Assembly (NCBI GenBank): GCA_037043235.1
Contig: JAWRVZ010000491.1
Coordinates: 1-64,000, forward strand
Origin: Rhodeus uyekii
Lineage: Eukaryota > Chordata > Actinopteri > Cypriniformes > Acheilognathidae
Direction of reading: 5' to 3'
Length of the DNA stretch: 64,000 nucleotides
A program made the position numbers and the translations under genes. Of this stretch, positions 24,651 to 37,406 are shown piece by piece (position 1 is the stretch's first letter; every line of letters begins with the position of its first letter). The notes under the pieces were generated by a model that was not told the DNA's origin, did not search any database, and saw only the letters and a program-made list of their open reading frames with translations.

Positions 24651-26810
24651 ATATAGCTGCAAGCAGCAATGACCGGGGTTCAAACGTCGCAAGACCATCT
24701 GAGCTGTCAAGATGGTTTGTGGTCAATCAGACTAGTTCTCCTAATGTGCACAGATCTGTTAAGTTTGTACTTTGTGTAAACAATGTATAGACATCTTTCA
24801 AAGATGTTCAGAATGAGAAGATCGAGTGATATTGACATTGTGAACTGAACATATGAACAGTTATGTCGGTGTATGTCGGTCTATGTCAATCTGACTTGTT
24901 CTCCACATAAACAGAGCTTTATGAAGTTTCTAGTTTGTGTAAATGATATATAGACATGTTAAAAAAAATTCAGTATGGGAAGATCTATCAAATGATAATA
25001 TTGTGGATATGTTTAACACTACACGTCATATCATTTGAACTGTTATGACCTTTTTTTGTCAATCTGACTAGTTTTCATAATGAGCACAGTTCTGTGAAGT
25101 TTCTACTCTGTGCAAACAATGAATAGACATCTTTCAAAGATGTTCAGACTGAGAAGATTAAATGATATTAATATTGTGAACTGAACATCTGAACTGTTCT
25201 GTCGGTTTATGTCAGTCTATGTCAATCTGACTTGTTCTCCACATAAAAAGATTTTCTAGCCTGATGGTGCCTCTTGTGGACAAAAGTAGTATTACAGCTT
25301 TTCTAAGATTTTAAAATGTAGATCATTTGTAATTTATTGTGAGCCCTATGAGCATCAGAAATACATGAGACCTGACACATTTCTTCAAAATGACTTGTTC
25401 TTAACATGTTCACAGATCTGTGATGTTTTTCTTGTGGACAAAACTAGTATTACAGCTTTTCTAAGATTTTAAAATGTAGATGGTTTATAATTTATTGTGA
25501 GCCGTATGAGCATCAGAAATACATGAAACCTCACAAGTTTCTTCATAATGTCTTGTTCTTAACATTTACACAGATTTGTGAAGTTTCTTGTTTTTGGACA
25601 AGATATATAGACATTTTAATCACAATAGGCCAAACCAGAAATATATGAAAAATTGTTTCTGCTGAAGGGTTTGACTGATCGAAAATCCTTTGACAACTTT
25701 TTCCCTTGAGTGTCCCTAGATGATGCGTGTGAATTTTCAAGCCAGTGAGATTGACGGCCTATGACGAGTTCGAAAAATTTGAAATTTCAAAAATCTCCAA
25801 TATTTCGCAAACAATTTGATTGACAGCAGTGGTTCTTGAGGCAAAGTTGTTCAGTATGAGGAGATCTATCAGATGATATCAATATTTTGTGGATGCGTGA
25901 AACACCACGTGAGTAGAGACGCAAAAAACTCGTTAGCACCAACTAGTGTCCGATTTTCTTCTAAATTCTGACAGACCACTAGGGCCATGAGTCAAACACG
26001 CCCATCGAGTTTCGTTCCGATCGACCTTCGTTAAGCTAGTCTAATTGATGCTCAAAGTTCATTGGCCGATGACGGTCATGTTTTTTGAGATACACCAATG
26101 TCCTCATAGACCATCATGGACCCTTGGACAAAGACCGTGCATGACAAGTCTCAGGTCAATCGGACTACCATGTGACCCTGTACAGGTGATTGAGTGTTTT
26201 TTTCGCAATATAGCGCCACCAAGTGGTCAATCATCGCAGTTTTTTTGGTGTGACCACAAATTGAGCTTATACATGACTATGTGAAGTTTGGTGAGATTAT
26301 CTCTTTGCGTTCCAGAGCTATTACGATTTTAGCAAAAGTGTCTCCGCCTTATGCGAACGTTTTATTGTCTTGTTGCAAGCGTGAATCACCGATTAAAATT
26401 CCTTTGACAACTTTTGGTCATGAGAGTCTCTAGATGATGCGTGGGAAATTTTGCGTGATTTGGACAAACGGCCTATGAGGAGTTCGAAAAATTTTTTTTT
26501 CAGAAAATTCAAAATGGCGGAAAATTTTTATAGGCGGAAATGAAATCGGAGATATACATTTTTTAAGTCTTGAGCCAAGGATTCCAGGGATATAAGACAC
26601 TTGAGTGTACGACAAACGGTTTACGAGTTATGAGCGTGTACGCGTTTGTAGTCGCTGTAGCGCCACCTATTGCCCGATTTGCGTCATATTTTGATACGTT
26701 CTCCCCAAATTGAGACCTACCATCTGACCAACTTTCAAGTCTCTAGACCTTACGGTTTGGTCTGCACGATAAGAAGTACGGCAGAATAATAATAATAATA
26801 ATAATAATAA
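24651..26810 (+). repeat. B repeat unit 8
   Basis: A canonical ~2.16 kb B unit with the two head sub-repeats and the two ~158-bp submodules. It ends in (AAT)n with no cassette. No gene content is seen. Confidence 0.92.
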
Positions 26811-27486
26811 ATATAGCTGCAAGCAGCAATCACCGGGGTTCAAACTTAGCAAGACCATCAAGGCCCATTGGACAAAGAACGTGCATGACAAGTTTGAAGT
26901 CAATCGGACTAACAAGTGCACATGTACAGATGTTTTAGTGTTTTTTTCATAATATAGCGCCACCAAGTGGTCAATCGTTGCAGATTTTTTAGTGTTACCA
27001 CAAAATGAGCTCTTACATGAGTATTTCAAGTTTGGTGAGATTATCTCTTTGCAATCCAGAGTTATTAAGATTTTAGCGAAAGTGTGAATTTTATATCCAT
27101 ATATACATAAAAAAGATTTCTTATCCTGTGGTTCCCTATTGTGGACAAAAATAATATGACAGCCATCATCTTTCAGTTGGTGATGAGTTGTTCATTATGA
27201 GGAGATTTATCAAACAATATTAATATTGTGTAGTTGTGTTTAGCACCATATTTCATCCAAACACTCCCATCAAGTTTCGTTGCAATCGACCTTTGTTAAG
27301 TTGGTCTAATTGATGCTCAAACTTCATTGGCCGATGACGGCCATGTTTTTTGAGATATGCCAATATCTTCATAGACCATCATGGACCCTTGGATAAGGAC
27401 AGTGCATGACAAGTTTCAAGTCAATCGAATAAACGAGTGTACCGTGACAGTCAGTTTAGAAATTGTTCACATATTAAAACCCCTTC

Positions 27487-27879
27487 AGACCTGGTGTCCA
27501 TTACAATGGACATGACATTTCACGCCCCTTTTTTTTTTTTTTTACTTTTTGAGCATTTTTCCTAATTTAAAGCATGCACCCCAAGAGATTGGACCCTTGT
27601 CATCCTCTAGATGGCAGTAAAGTTCTGGATGTGGAAATTTTTAAAAACCCACAACATTTGAAGTGAAGCACGGGGGCGCTGTTTTTCACCTACAGAAGGA
27701 AGCTGCATTTTCTACAGTTATATTTTCAATCTTTGAAATGTTTGCCAAAATTTCACAGTTGGTATGTAAAATAGAGAGATTTAACTTACTAATAAAAGTA
27801 AAAAATCGATTGGAGACCTGCAAGTTTTTTCTCAGGATTTTTTGAAAAATGCATGTCCATTGTAATGGACACCAGGTCT
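27487..27879 (+). repeat. Internal 28-bp perfect inverted repeats
   Basis: Positions 27487-27514 and 27852-27879 are exact reverse complements over 28 bases, both containing the near-palindrome GTCCATTxxAATGGAC. They enclose ~340 bp of AT-rich text near the element's left end. A third, direct copy of the near-palindrome is at 28805-28823. This looks like a second, inverted element end inside the element. Confidence 0.85.
27663..27845 (+). other. Unassigned open stretch within the insertion
   Basis: A 60-residue open frame begins shortly after AACATTTGAAGTGAAGC, and an equivalent at 38236-38418 differs at a few positions. It has no motif I recognise and no conserved start context. It may be decayed transposase or chance. 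It is listed because the paralogous copies keep it open; they are too similar for that to be informative. Confidence 0.2.
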
Positions 27880-27895
27880 CAGTGTCACCTAATCA

Positions 27896-28237
27896 ATGCC
27901 CATTCAGATATGCATATTGAGATTTATTATAGATCCTCTTTGCATATCTATCTGTGCATTTTATAATTTTTCTTGCTTTTTGGGATCTGTAGGACCTAAT
28001 AAATACAATATCCACAAAAAAACGTTTACAGGTATTGTCAATACCCATTCAATGCCCATTCAGTCAATGCCCATTCAGATATGCATATTGAAATTTATTA
28101 TAGATCCTCTTTGCATATCTATCTGTGCATTTTATAATTTTTCTTGCTATTTGGGATCTGTAGGACCTAATAAATACAATATCCACAAAAAAAAATGTTT
28201 ACAGGTATTGTACAGATGTCCTAATGTGGTATCATAA
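27896..28237 (+). repeat. 171-bp tandem duplication within the insertion
   Basis: ATGCCCATTCAGATATGCAT and about 170 bp that follow occur at 27896 and again at 28067. The paralogous insertion at 38054-39324 has only one copy. A short third start (CAATGCCCATTCAGT) lies at the junction. Confidence 0.9.
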
Positions 28238-28433
28238 TGTTATTTGCTGTTATGGCCAGTGGGGGGCATATGAAAAAAAAAAAAAAATAAAAAACAGTGG
28301 TGTAATGTTGTGAAATCCCCACCAGATGGGGTGGACACTCCATCTAAAAGTGGCCAACAGCTCTAAGATTGACAGAATGGGCTATTATTGTCTCAAGAGC
28401 CAAATATGTAATGTTCTGAGATATGAGATATGA

Positions 28434-28712
28434 GATAAAAAATACAGTTATCACAGTAATACTACATTTGTGAAAAAATGTAATATGCAGAGTATACAAT
28501 TCTGTGATCAGTGCAAGATGCACTACTGCTCTGTGCCACTTGGGAATACCTGGAAAGAAACACACAGCCTATGTGTGTGTGTAAAGTCACTGTTTGCAGT
28601 CTCCCAATGCATTTCCTATGAGAGGTGTATTTTGTTAAAAATGTGCAAATCTGTACAAAAAAAATTAAAGTTGAAATGTTATATTGTTCAGGTTCTTGAC
28701 CTGGAAATGTAA
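28434..28712 (+). pseudogene. Remnant of piggyBac transposase Cys-rich C-terminus
   Basis: An open stretch after an in-frame TGA encodes a peptide with the pattern FCDQCKMHYCSVP, followed by a His about 10 residues on (WKETHS). The C-x2-C-x4-C-V-P...H arrangement resembles the C-terminal zinc-binding domain of piggyBac transposases, and it sits near the right end of the element, where that domain would be expected. There is no catalytic DDD region and no start, so it is a relic. The family match is recognition by pattern only. Confidence 0.45.
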
Positions 28713-30546
28713 AAAAAAAAAAAAAAAAAAAAAAAAATTATATCAAATTTTTTAATTGTCTATAGGACTTTATAGCAATCTGATTTACAACGCTTTAGTC
28801 CTGATGTCCATTACAATGGACATCAAAAATTTCTATGAAGGAGTTATGAATTATTTTTTTTTGACTCCTTAATTTATGCCTAATTTAATGGTATTTATTT
28901 TATTTATTTTTTTTTTTTACCTGGGACCTATTTCAGGTCTGAAGGGGTTTTAAAAGAAAAACAAATTCAGAAATTGGAATAAAACGATTTCTTATCCTGT
29001 GGCTCCCTCTTGTGGACAAGTAATATTACAGCCATCATTTTTTCAGTTTTAATTGGTTTTTATTCAGTATGGAAAGATCTATCAAATACTAAAATAGTGT
29101 GGATGTGTGAAACAAGATGTGAGCAAAGATTCTTCTAACTGAAATTGGAATAAAAAGATTTCCTAGCCTGACGGTGCCTCTTGTGGACAAAACTAGTATT
29201 ACAGCTTTACTGAGATTTTTAAATATAGATAGTTTATAATTTATTGTGAGCCCTATGAGCATCAGAAATACATGAAACCAGACACACTTCTTCAAAATGA
29301 CTTGTTCTTAACATGTTCACAGTTCTGTGACGTTTTTTGTTTGTGCACAAGATATATAGACATTTTAATCACAATAGGCCAAATCAGAAATATATGAAAA
29401 ATTGTATCTGCTGAACGGTTTAACTGATCGAAATTCTTTGAATAACTTTTTGCCTTGAGTGCCCCTAGATGATGCGTGTGAATTTTCAAGCCAATCGTAT
29501 CGACGGCCTATGACTAGTTCGAAAAATTTTAATTTTCTAAAATCTCCAATATTTCGCTAACAATTCGATTTACAGCAGTGGTTCTTGAGGCAAAGTTGCT
29601 CAGTATGAGACGATCTAACAGATGATATCAATATTGTGAGGATGTGTGAAACACCACGTGATTAGAGATGCAAAAAAACTCGTTAGCGCCAACTAGTGGC
29701 TGATTTCTTTAAAAATTCTGACAGACCTCTAGGGCCATGAGTCAAACACACTCATCGAGTTTCATTCCGATCAAGGTTCGTTAAGTTGGTCTAATTGATG
29801 CTCAAATTTCATTGGCCGATGACAGCCATGTTTTTTGAGATACGCCAATATCCTCATAGATCATCATGGGTCATTGGACAAAGACCATGCATGAGAAGTT
29901 TCAAGTCAATCGGACTAACGAGTGCACATGTACAAATGTTTTAGTGTTTTTTTCATAATATAGCGCCACCAAGTGGTCAATCGTTGCAGATTTTTTAGCG
30001 TGACCACAAAACTAGCTCATACATGAGTATTTCAAGTTTGGTGAGATTATCTCTTTGCGTTCCAGAATTATTATGATTTTAGCAAAAGAGGCTCCGCCCT
30101 ACTCAGACGTTTGGACGTCCTGTTGCGAGCGTGAATCACTGATCAAAATTCTTTGAATAACTTTTGGTCAGGAGAGTCTCTAGATGATGCGTGTGAAGTT
30201 TCACGTGATTTGGACAAACGGCCTATGAGGAGTTCGAAAAATTTTTTTTTCAGAAAATTCAAAATGGCGGAAAATTTTTATAGACGGAAATGAAATCGGA
30301 GATATACGTTTTGTTCGTCTTGAGCCAAGGATTCCAGAGATATAAGACACTTGAGTGTAGGACAAACGGTCTAGGAGTTATTAGCGATTTAGCTATTTTG
30401 ATCGCTGTAGCGCCCCCTATAGGCCGATTTGCGTCATGTTTTGATACGTTCCCCCCAAATTGAGACCTACCATCTGGCCAGGTTTCAAGTCTCTAGACCT
30501 TACGGTTTGGTCTGCACGATCGGAAGTACGGCAGAAGAATAATAAT

Positions 30547-30656
30547 AAAAATCCTAACAGATACAATAGGTATTCAACGCTACGCGTTTGAACCCCTAAT
30601 AATAAAAATCCTAACAATTACAATAGGTTTTCAACGCTTCGCGTTTGAACCCCTAA
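30547..30656 (+). repeat. Two tandem B-type cassettes
   Basis: Copies at 30547-30599 and 30604-30656. The first reads TATTCAACGCTACGCGTTTG: its loop changed from TTC to TAC while both AACGC/GCGTT stem arms are intact, which fits pairing mattering more than the loop. Confidence 0.9.
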
Positions 30657-32694
30657 ATATAGCTGCAAGCAGCAATGACCGGGGTTCAAACGTCGCAAGA
30701 CCATCTGAGCTGTCAAGACGGTTTGTGGTCAATCTGACTAGTTCTCCTAATGTGCACAGTTCTGTGAAGTTTCTACTTTGTGTAAACAATGTATAGACAT
30801 CTTTCAAAGATGTTCAGAATGAGAAGATCAAATGATATTGACATTGTGAACTGAACATATGAACAGTTATGTCGGTGTATGTCGGTCTATGTCAATCTGA
30901 CTTGTTCTCCACATAAACAGAGCTTTATGAAGTTTCTAGTTTTTGTCAATCTGACTAGTTTTCCTAATGAGCACAGTTATGTGAAGTTTCTACTCTGTGC
31001 AAACAATGAATCGACATCTTTCAAAGATGTTCAGACTGAGAAGATTAAATGATATTAATATTGTGAACTGAACATCTGAACTGTTCTGTCGGTTTATGTC
31101 AGTCTATGTCAATCTGACTTGTTCTCCACATAAAAAGATTTTCTAGCCTGATGGTGCCTCTTGTGGACAAATGTAGTATTACAGCTTTTCTAAGATTTTA
31201 AAATGTAGATCATTTGTAATTTATTGTGAGCCCTATGAGCATCAGAAATACATGAGACCTGACACATTTCTTCAAAATGACTTGTTCTTAACATGTTCAC
31301 AGATCTGTGACGTTTCTCTTGTGGACAAAACTAGTATTACAGCTTTTCTAAGATTTTAAAATATAGACCGTTTATTATTTATTGTGAGCCGTACGAGCAT
31401 CAGAAATACATGAAACCTCACAAGTTTCTTCATAATGTCTTGTTCTTAACATTTACACAGTTTTGTGAAGTTTCTTGTTTTTGGACAAGATATATAGACA
31501 TTTTAATCACAATAGGCCAAATCAGAAATATATGAAAAATTGTATCTGCTAAACGGTTTAACTAATCGAAAATCCTTTGACAACTTTTTGCCTTGAGTGT
31601 CCCTAGATGATGCGTGTGAATTTTCAAGCCAGTGAGATTGACGCCCTATGACGAGTTCGAAAAATTTGAAATTTCAAAAATCTCCAATATTTCGCAAACA
31701 ATTTGATTGACAGCAGTGGTTCTTGAGGCAAAGTTGTTCAGTATGAGGAGATCTATCAGATGATATCAATATTTTGTGGATGCGTGAAACACCACGTGAG
31801 TAGAGACGCAAAAAACTTGTTAGCGCCAACTAGTGTCCGATTTTCTTCAAAATTCTGACAGACCACTAGGGCCATGAGTTAAACACGCCCATCGAGTTTC
31901 GTTCCGATCGACCTTCGTTAAGCTAGTCTAATTGATGCTCAAAGTTCATTGGCCGATGACGGTCATGTTTTTTGAGATACACCAATGTCCTCATAGACCA
32001 TCATGGACCCTTGGACAAAGACTGTGCATGACAAGTCTCAGGTCAATCGGACTACCATGTGACCCTGTACAGATGATTGAGTGTTTTTTTCGCAATATAG
32101 CGCCACCAAGTGGTCAATCATCGCAGTTTTTTTGGTGTGACCACAAATTGAGCTTATACATGAATATGTGAAGTTTGGTGAGATTATCTCTTTGCGTTCC
32201 AGAGCTATTACGATTTTAGCAAAAGTGTCTCCGCCTTATGCGAACGTTTTATTGTCTTGTTGCAAGTGTGAATCACCGATTAAAATTCCTTTGACAACTT
32301 TTGGTCAGGAGAGTCTCTAGATGATGTGTGGGAAATTTTGCGTGATTTGGACAAACGGCCTATGAGGAGTTTGAAAAAAAATTTTTTCAGAAAATTCAAA
32401 ATGGCGGAAAATTTTTATAGGCGGAAATGAAATCGGAGATATACATTTTTTAAGTCTTGAGCCAAGGATTTCAGGGATATAAGACACTTGAGTGTACGAC
32501 AAACGGTTTACGAGTTATGAGCGTGTACGCGTTTGTAGTCGCTGTAGCGCCACCTATTGCCCGATTTGCGTCATATGTTGATACGTTCTCCCCAAATTGA
32601 GACCTACCATTTGACCAACTTTCAAGTCTCTAGACCTTGCGGTTTGGTCTGCACGATAAGAAGTACGGCAGAATAATAATAATAATAATAATAA
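30657..32694 (+). repeat. B repeat unit 10
   Basis: The canonical head is followed by an internal deletion near 30940, where GAAGTTTCTAG joins TTTTTGTCAATCTGAC, skipping ~120 bp. From 30941 on it is nearly identical to B unit 3 (offset 16665). No cassette. Confidence 0.92.
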
Positions 32695-34742
32695 ATATAG
32701 CTGCAAGCAGCAATGACCGGGGTTCAAACGTAGCAGGACCATCTGAGCTGTCATGACTGTTTGTGGTCAATCTGACTAGGTCTCCTAATGTGCACAGTTC
32801 TGTGAAATTTCTACTCTGTGCAAACAATGTATAGACATCTTTCAAAGATGTTCAGAATGAGAAGATCAAATGATATTAATATTGTGAGCTGAACATCTGA
32901 ACTGTTATGTCAGTCTATGTCAATCTGACTTGTTCTCCACATAAACACATCTTTATGAAGTTTCTAGTTTGTGTAAACGATGTATAGACATATCATATTA
33001 CACATTTTTTCACTATAGGAGGATCTATCAAATTATATTAATATCGTGTGGATATGTTTAACACCACACATCATATCATCTGAACTTTTATGTCAGTCTA
33101 TGTCAATCTGACTTGTTCTCCACATGAAAAGATTTTCTAGCCTGACGGCGCCTCTTGTGGACAAAAGTAGTATTACAGCTTTTCTAAGATTTTAAAATAT
33201 AGATAGTTTGTCATTTATTGTGAGCCCTATGAGCATCAGAAATACATGAGACCTGACACATTTCTTCAAAATGACTTGTTCTCAACATGTTCTCAGATCT
33301 GTGACATTTCTCTTGTGGACAAAACTAGTATGACAGCTTTTCTAAGATTTCAAAATATAGAGTGTTTATAATTTATTGTGAGCCGTACGAACATCAGAAA
33401 TACATGAAACCTCACAAGTTTCTTCATAATGTCTTGTTCTTAACATTTACACAGTTTTGTGAAGTTTCTTGTTTTTGGACATGATATATAGACATTTTAA
33501 TCACAATAGGACAAATCACAAATATATAAAAAATTGTATCTGCTGAACGGTTTAACTAATCAAAAATCCTTTGACAACTTTTTGCCTTGAGTGTCCCTAG
33601 ATGATGCGTGTGAATTTTCAAGCCAGTGAGATTGACGGCCTATGACGAGTTCGAAAAATTTGAAATTTCAAAAATCTCCGATATTTCGCAAACAATTTGA
33701 TTGACAGCAGTGGTTCTTGAGGCAAAGTTGTTCAGTATGAGGAGATCTATCAGATGATATCAATATTTTGTGGATGCGTGAAACACCACGTGAGTAGAGA
33801 CGCAAAAAACTCGTTAGCGCCAACTAGTGACCGATTTTCTTCAAAATTCTGACAGACCACTAGGGCTCTGAGTCAAACTCGCCCATCGAGTTTCGTTCCG
33901 ATCGACCTTCGTTAAGCTAGTCTAATTGATGCTCAAAGTTCATTGGCCGATGACGGTCATGTTTTTTGAGATACACCAATGTCCTCATAGACCATGATGG
34001 ACCCTTGGACAAAGACCGTGCATGACAAGTCTCAGGTCAATTGGACTAACATGTGACCCTGTACAGGTGATTGAGTGTTTTTTTCGCAATATAGCGCCAC
34101 CAAGTGGTCAATCATCGCAGTTTTTTTGGTGTGACCACAAATTGAGCTTATACATGACTACGTGAAGTTTGGTGAGATTATCTCTTTGCGTTCCAGAGCT
34201 ATTACGATTTTAGCAAAAGTGTCTCCGCCTTATCCGAACGTTTTATTGTCTTGTTGCAAGCGTGAATCACCGATCAAAATTCCTTTGACAACTTTTGGTC
34301 ATGAGAGTCTCTAGATGATGCGTGTGAAATTTTGCGTGATTTGGACAAACGGCCTATGAGGAGTTTGAAAAATTTTTTTTTCAGAAAATTCAAAATGGCG
34401 GAAAATTTTTATAGGCGGAAATGAAATCGGAGATATACATTTTCTAAGTCTTGATCCAAGGATTCCAGAGATATAAGACACTTGAGTGTACGACAAACGG
34501 TTTATGAGTTACGAGCGTGTACGCGTTTGTAGTCGCTGTAGCGCCACCTATTGCCCGATTTGCGTCATATTTTGATACGTTCTCCCCAAATTGAGACCTA
34601 CCATCTGACCAACTTTCAAGTCTCTAGACCTTACGGTTTGGTCTGCACGATAAGAAGTACGGCAGAAGAATAATAATAATAATAATAATAAAAATCCTAA
34701 CAATTACAATAGGTTTTCAACGCTTCGCGTTTGAACCCCTAA
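32695..34742 (+). repeat. B repeat unit 11
   Basis: A B unit of ~2.05 kb with several private changes (CATGACTGTTTGTGG; a ~10-bp longer GACATATCATATTACAC stretch near 32990). It lacks the second head sub-repeat. It ends with (AAT)n and one cassette. Confidence 0.9.
34691..34742 (+). repeat. Single B-type hairpin cassette
   Basis: AATCCTAACAATTACAATAG with the AACGC-TTC-GCGTT hairpin and TGAACCCCTAA. Confidence 0.9.
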
Positions 34743-35702
34743 ATATAGCTGCAAGCATCAATCAACGGGGTTCAAACGTCGCAAGTTCATCTGAGCGGTT
34801 ATGACGATTTTTTGTCAATTTGAGTAGTTCTCCTAATGTGCACAGTTCTGTGAAGTTTCTAGGTTGTGCAAACAATGTATAAACATCAAAGATGTTCAGA
34901 ATAAGAAGATCTATCAAATTATACCGATTTTTTTGTGTGGATATTTAACACCACACGTCATCTGATCTGTTGTCAGCTTATGTCAGTCAATGTATGTAAT
35001 TCTGACTTGTTCTCCACATAAACTGCTTTTTGTGAAGTTTTTACTTTCTGAAAACCATATGTAGACATATTACAGTTGTTCAGAATGAGATCTATCAAAT
35101 GATTTCAGTATTGTGTTGATGTGCTTAACACGTCATATGATCTGTTATGTCAGTTTATGTCAATTTGACCTGTTCGCCACATAATCACAGTTTTATGAAG
35201 TTTGTTCAGTATGAGAAGATCTATCAAATGATATAAATATAGTGTGAATGTGTTTAACACAACATGTCATGTCATCTGAACTGTTATGTCAGTCTATGTC
35301 AATCTGACTTGTTCTCCACGTGCATGACAAGTTTGAAGTTAATCGGACTAACGAGTGCACATGTACAGATGTTTTTGAGTTTTTTTTCATAATATAGCGC
35401 CACCAAGTGGTCAATCGTTGCAGATGTTTTAGTTTGACCACAAAATAAGCTCTTACATGAGTATTTCAAGTTTGGTGAGATTATCTCTTTGCACTCCAGA
35501 GTTATTACAATTTTAGCAAAAGTGTTAAGTTGGTCTAATTGATGCTCAAACTTCATTGGCTGATGACGGCCATGTTTTTTGAGATATGCCAATATTCTCT
35601 TAGAACATCATGGACCCTTGGATAAAGACCGTGCATGACAAGTTTCAAGTCAATTGAATAAACGAGTGTACCGTGAAAGCCAATTTAGAAATTGTTCACA
35701 TA

Positions 35703-35706
35703 TTAA
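35703..35706 (+). other. Unoccupied TTAA target of the piggyBac-like element
   Basis: The flanks CACATA and AAGAAAACAAATTCAG match those of the occupied sites in units 9 and 13 apart from an A-run length difference. One TTAA is present here, two flank the insertions, so this paralogue is the empty state. Confidence 0.85.
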
Positions 35707-37296
35707 AAGAAAACAAATTCAGAAATTGGAATAAAACGATGTCTTATCCTGTGGCTCCCTCTTGTGGACAAGTAATATTACAGCCATCATCTTTCAGTTT
35801 TAATGGGTTACTCAATATTAGAAGATCTATCAAATATTAATATTGTGTGGATGTGTGAAACAAGATGTGAATAGAGAGTCTGCTAACTGAAAATAGAATA
35901 AAAAGATTTCCTAGCCTGACGGTGCCTCTTGTGGACAAAACTAGTATTACAGCTTTACTGAGATTTTAAAGTATAGGTAGTTTATAATTTATTGTGAGCC
36001 GTATGAGCATCAGAAATACATGAAACCAGACACACTTCTTCAAAATGACTTGTTCTTAACATGTTCACAGTTCTGTGACATTTTTTGTTTGTGCACAAGA
36101 TATATAGACATTTTAATCACAATAGACCAAATCAGAAATATATGAAAAATTGTATCTGCTGAACGGTTAAACTGATCGAAATTCTTTGAATAACTTTTTG
36201 CCTTGAGTGTCCCTAGATGATGTGTGTGAATTTTCAAGCCAATCGTATTGACGGCCTATGACTAGTTCGAAAAATTTTAATTTTCTAAAATCTCCAATAT
36301 TTCGCTAACAATTTGATTTACAGCAGTGGTTCTTGAAGCAAAGTTGCTCAGTATGAGGAGATCTAACAGATGATATCAATATTGTGAGGATGTGTGAAAC
36401 AACACGTGAGTAGAGACGCAAAAAACTCGTTAGCGCCAACTAGTGGCCGATTTAAAAAAAAATTCTGACAGACCTCTAGGACTATGAGTCAAATACGCTC
36501 ATCGAGTTTCGTTCCGATTGAAGTTCGTTAAGTTGGTCTAATTGATGCTCAAACTTCATTGGCCGATGACGGCCATGTTTTTTGAGATATGCCAATATCC
36601 TCTTAAATCATCATGGCTCATTGGACAAAGACCGTGCATGACAAGTTTGAAGTCAATCGGAATAACGAGTGCACATGTACAGATGTTTTAGTGTTTTTTT
36701 TGTAATATAGCGCCACCAAGTGGTCAATCGTTAAAGGTTTTTTAGCGTGACCACAAAACTAGCTCATACATGAGTATTTGAAGTTTGGTGAGATTATCTC
36801 TTTGCGTTTCAGAGTTATTACGATTTTAGCGAAAGAGGCTCCGCCCTATTCAGACGTTTGGACGTCCTGTTGCGAGCGTGAATCACTGATCAAAATTATT
36901 TGAATAACTTTTGGTCAGGAGAGTCTCTAGATGATGCGTGTGAAGTTTCGCGTGATTTGGACAAACGCTCTATGAGGAGTTCGAAAAAATTTTTTTTCAG
37001 AAAATTCAAAATGGCGGAAAATTTTTATAGACGGAAATGAAATCGGAGATATACATTTTTTAAGTCTTGAGTCAAGGATTCCAGGGATATAAGACACTTT
37101 AGTGTAGGACAAACGGTTTACGAGTTATGAGCGTGTACGCGTTTTTAGTGGCTGTAGCGCCACCTATAGGCCGATTTGCGTCATGTTTTGATACGTTCCC
37201 CCCAAATTGAGACCTACCATCTGGCCAACTTTCAAGTCTCTAGACCTTACGGTTTGGTCTGCACGATTGGAAGTTCGACAGAATAATAATAATAAT

Positions 37297-37406
37297 AAAA
37301 ATCTTAACAAATACAATAGGTTTTCAACGCTTCGCGTTTGAACCCCTAATAATAAAAATCTTAACAAATACAATAGGTTTTCAACGCTTCGCGTTTGAAC
37401 CCCTAA
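37297..37406 (+). repeat. Two tandem B-type cassettes
   Basis: Copies at 37297-37349 and 37353-37406. Each reads AATCTTAACAAATACAATAG, then the AACGC-TTC-GCGTT hairpin and TGAACCCCTAA. They are almost identical to each other. Confidence 0.9.

Larger units (their letters stand above)
27478..28949 (+). mobile_element. Non-autonomous piggyBac-like element, copy 1
   Basis: The element starts AACCCCTTCAGACCTG and ends CAGGTCTGAAGGGGTT, matching terminal inverted repeats. TTAA flanks it on both sides (27474-27477 and 28950-28953). The unoccupied counterpart at 35703-35706 has one TTAA in otherwise matching flanks (CACATA before, AAGAAAACAAATTCAG after), which gives TTAA target duplication, the mark of piggyBac-superfamily transposition. 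It has no full transposase; one Cys-rich C-terminal remnant is visible. A 171-bp internal tandem duplication and a poly-A run (about 28711-28737) are present. Confidence 0.85.
26811..30656 (+). repeat. B repeat unit 9 with nested insertion
   Basis: A divergent-subtype B unit (head AGCAATCACCGGGGTTC, then TTAGCAAGACCATCAAGGC). It is interrupted by a 1.47 kb piggyBac-like element at 27478-28949; without it the unit is ~2.37 kb. It is paralogous to B unit 13 including the insertion. Two cassettes end it. Confidence 0.9.
34743..37406 (+). repeat. B repeat unit 12, long and rearranged
   Basis: The head shares the broken stem AAGCATCAATCAACGGGG with unit 6. The front carries extra, diverged head sub-repeats (GTTCTCCAC/GTTCGCCAC words around 35020, 35170 and 35310). 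A join at about 35318 fuses TTGTTCTCCAC directly to GTGCATGACAAG. It carries the empty piggyBac site and ends with two cassettes. Confidence 0.87.

Noticed and set aside
27896..28237. 113-codon open frame in the insertion
   Set aside because: It spans the 171-bp tandem duplication and repeats the same peptide; the single-copy paralogue is shorter and shows no independent support.
28711..28737. Poly-A run as evidence of a retroposed mRNA or LINE/SINE tail
   Set aside because: It lies inside a TTAA-flanked element with inverted ends and has no target duplication around it; copy 2 has only a short mixed A/T run there.
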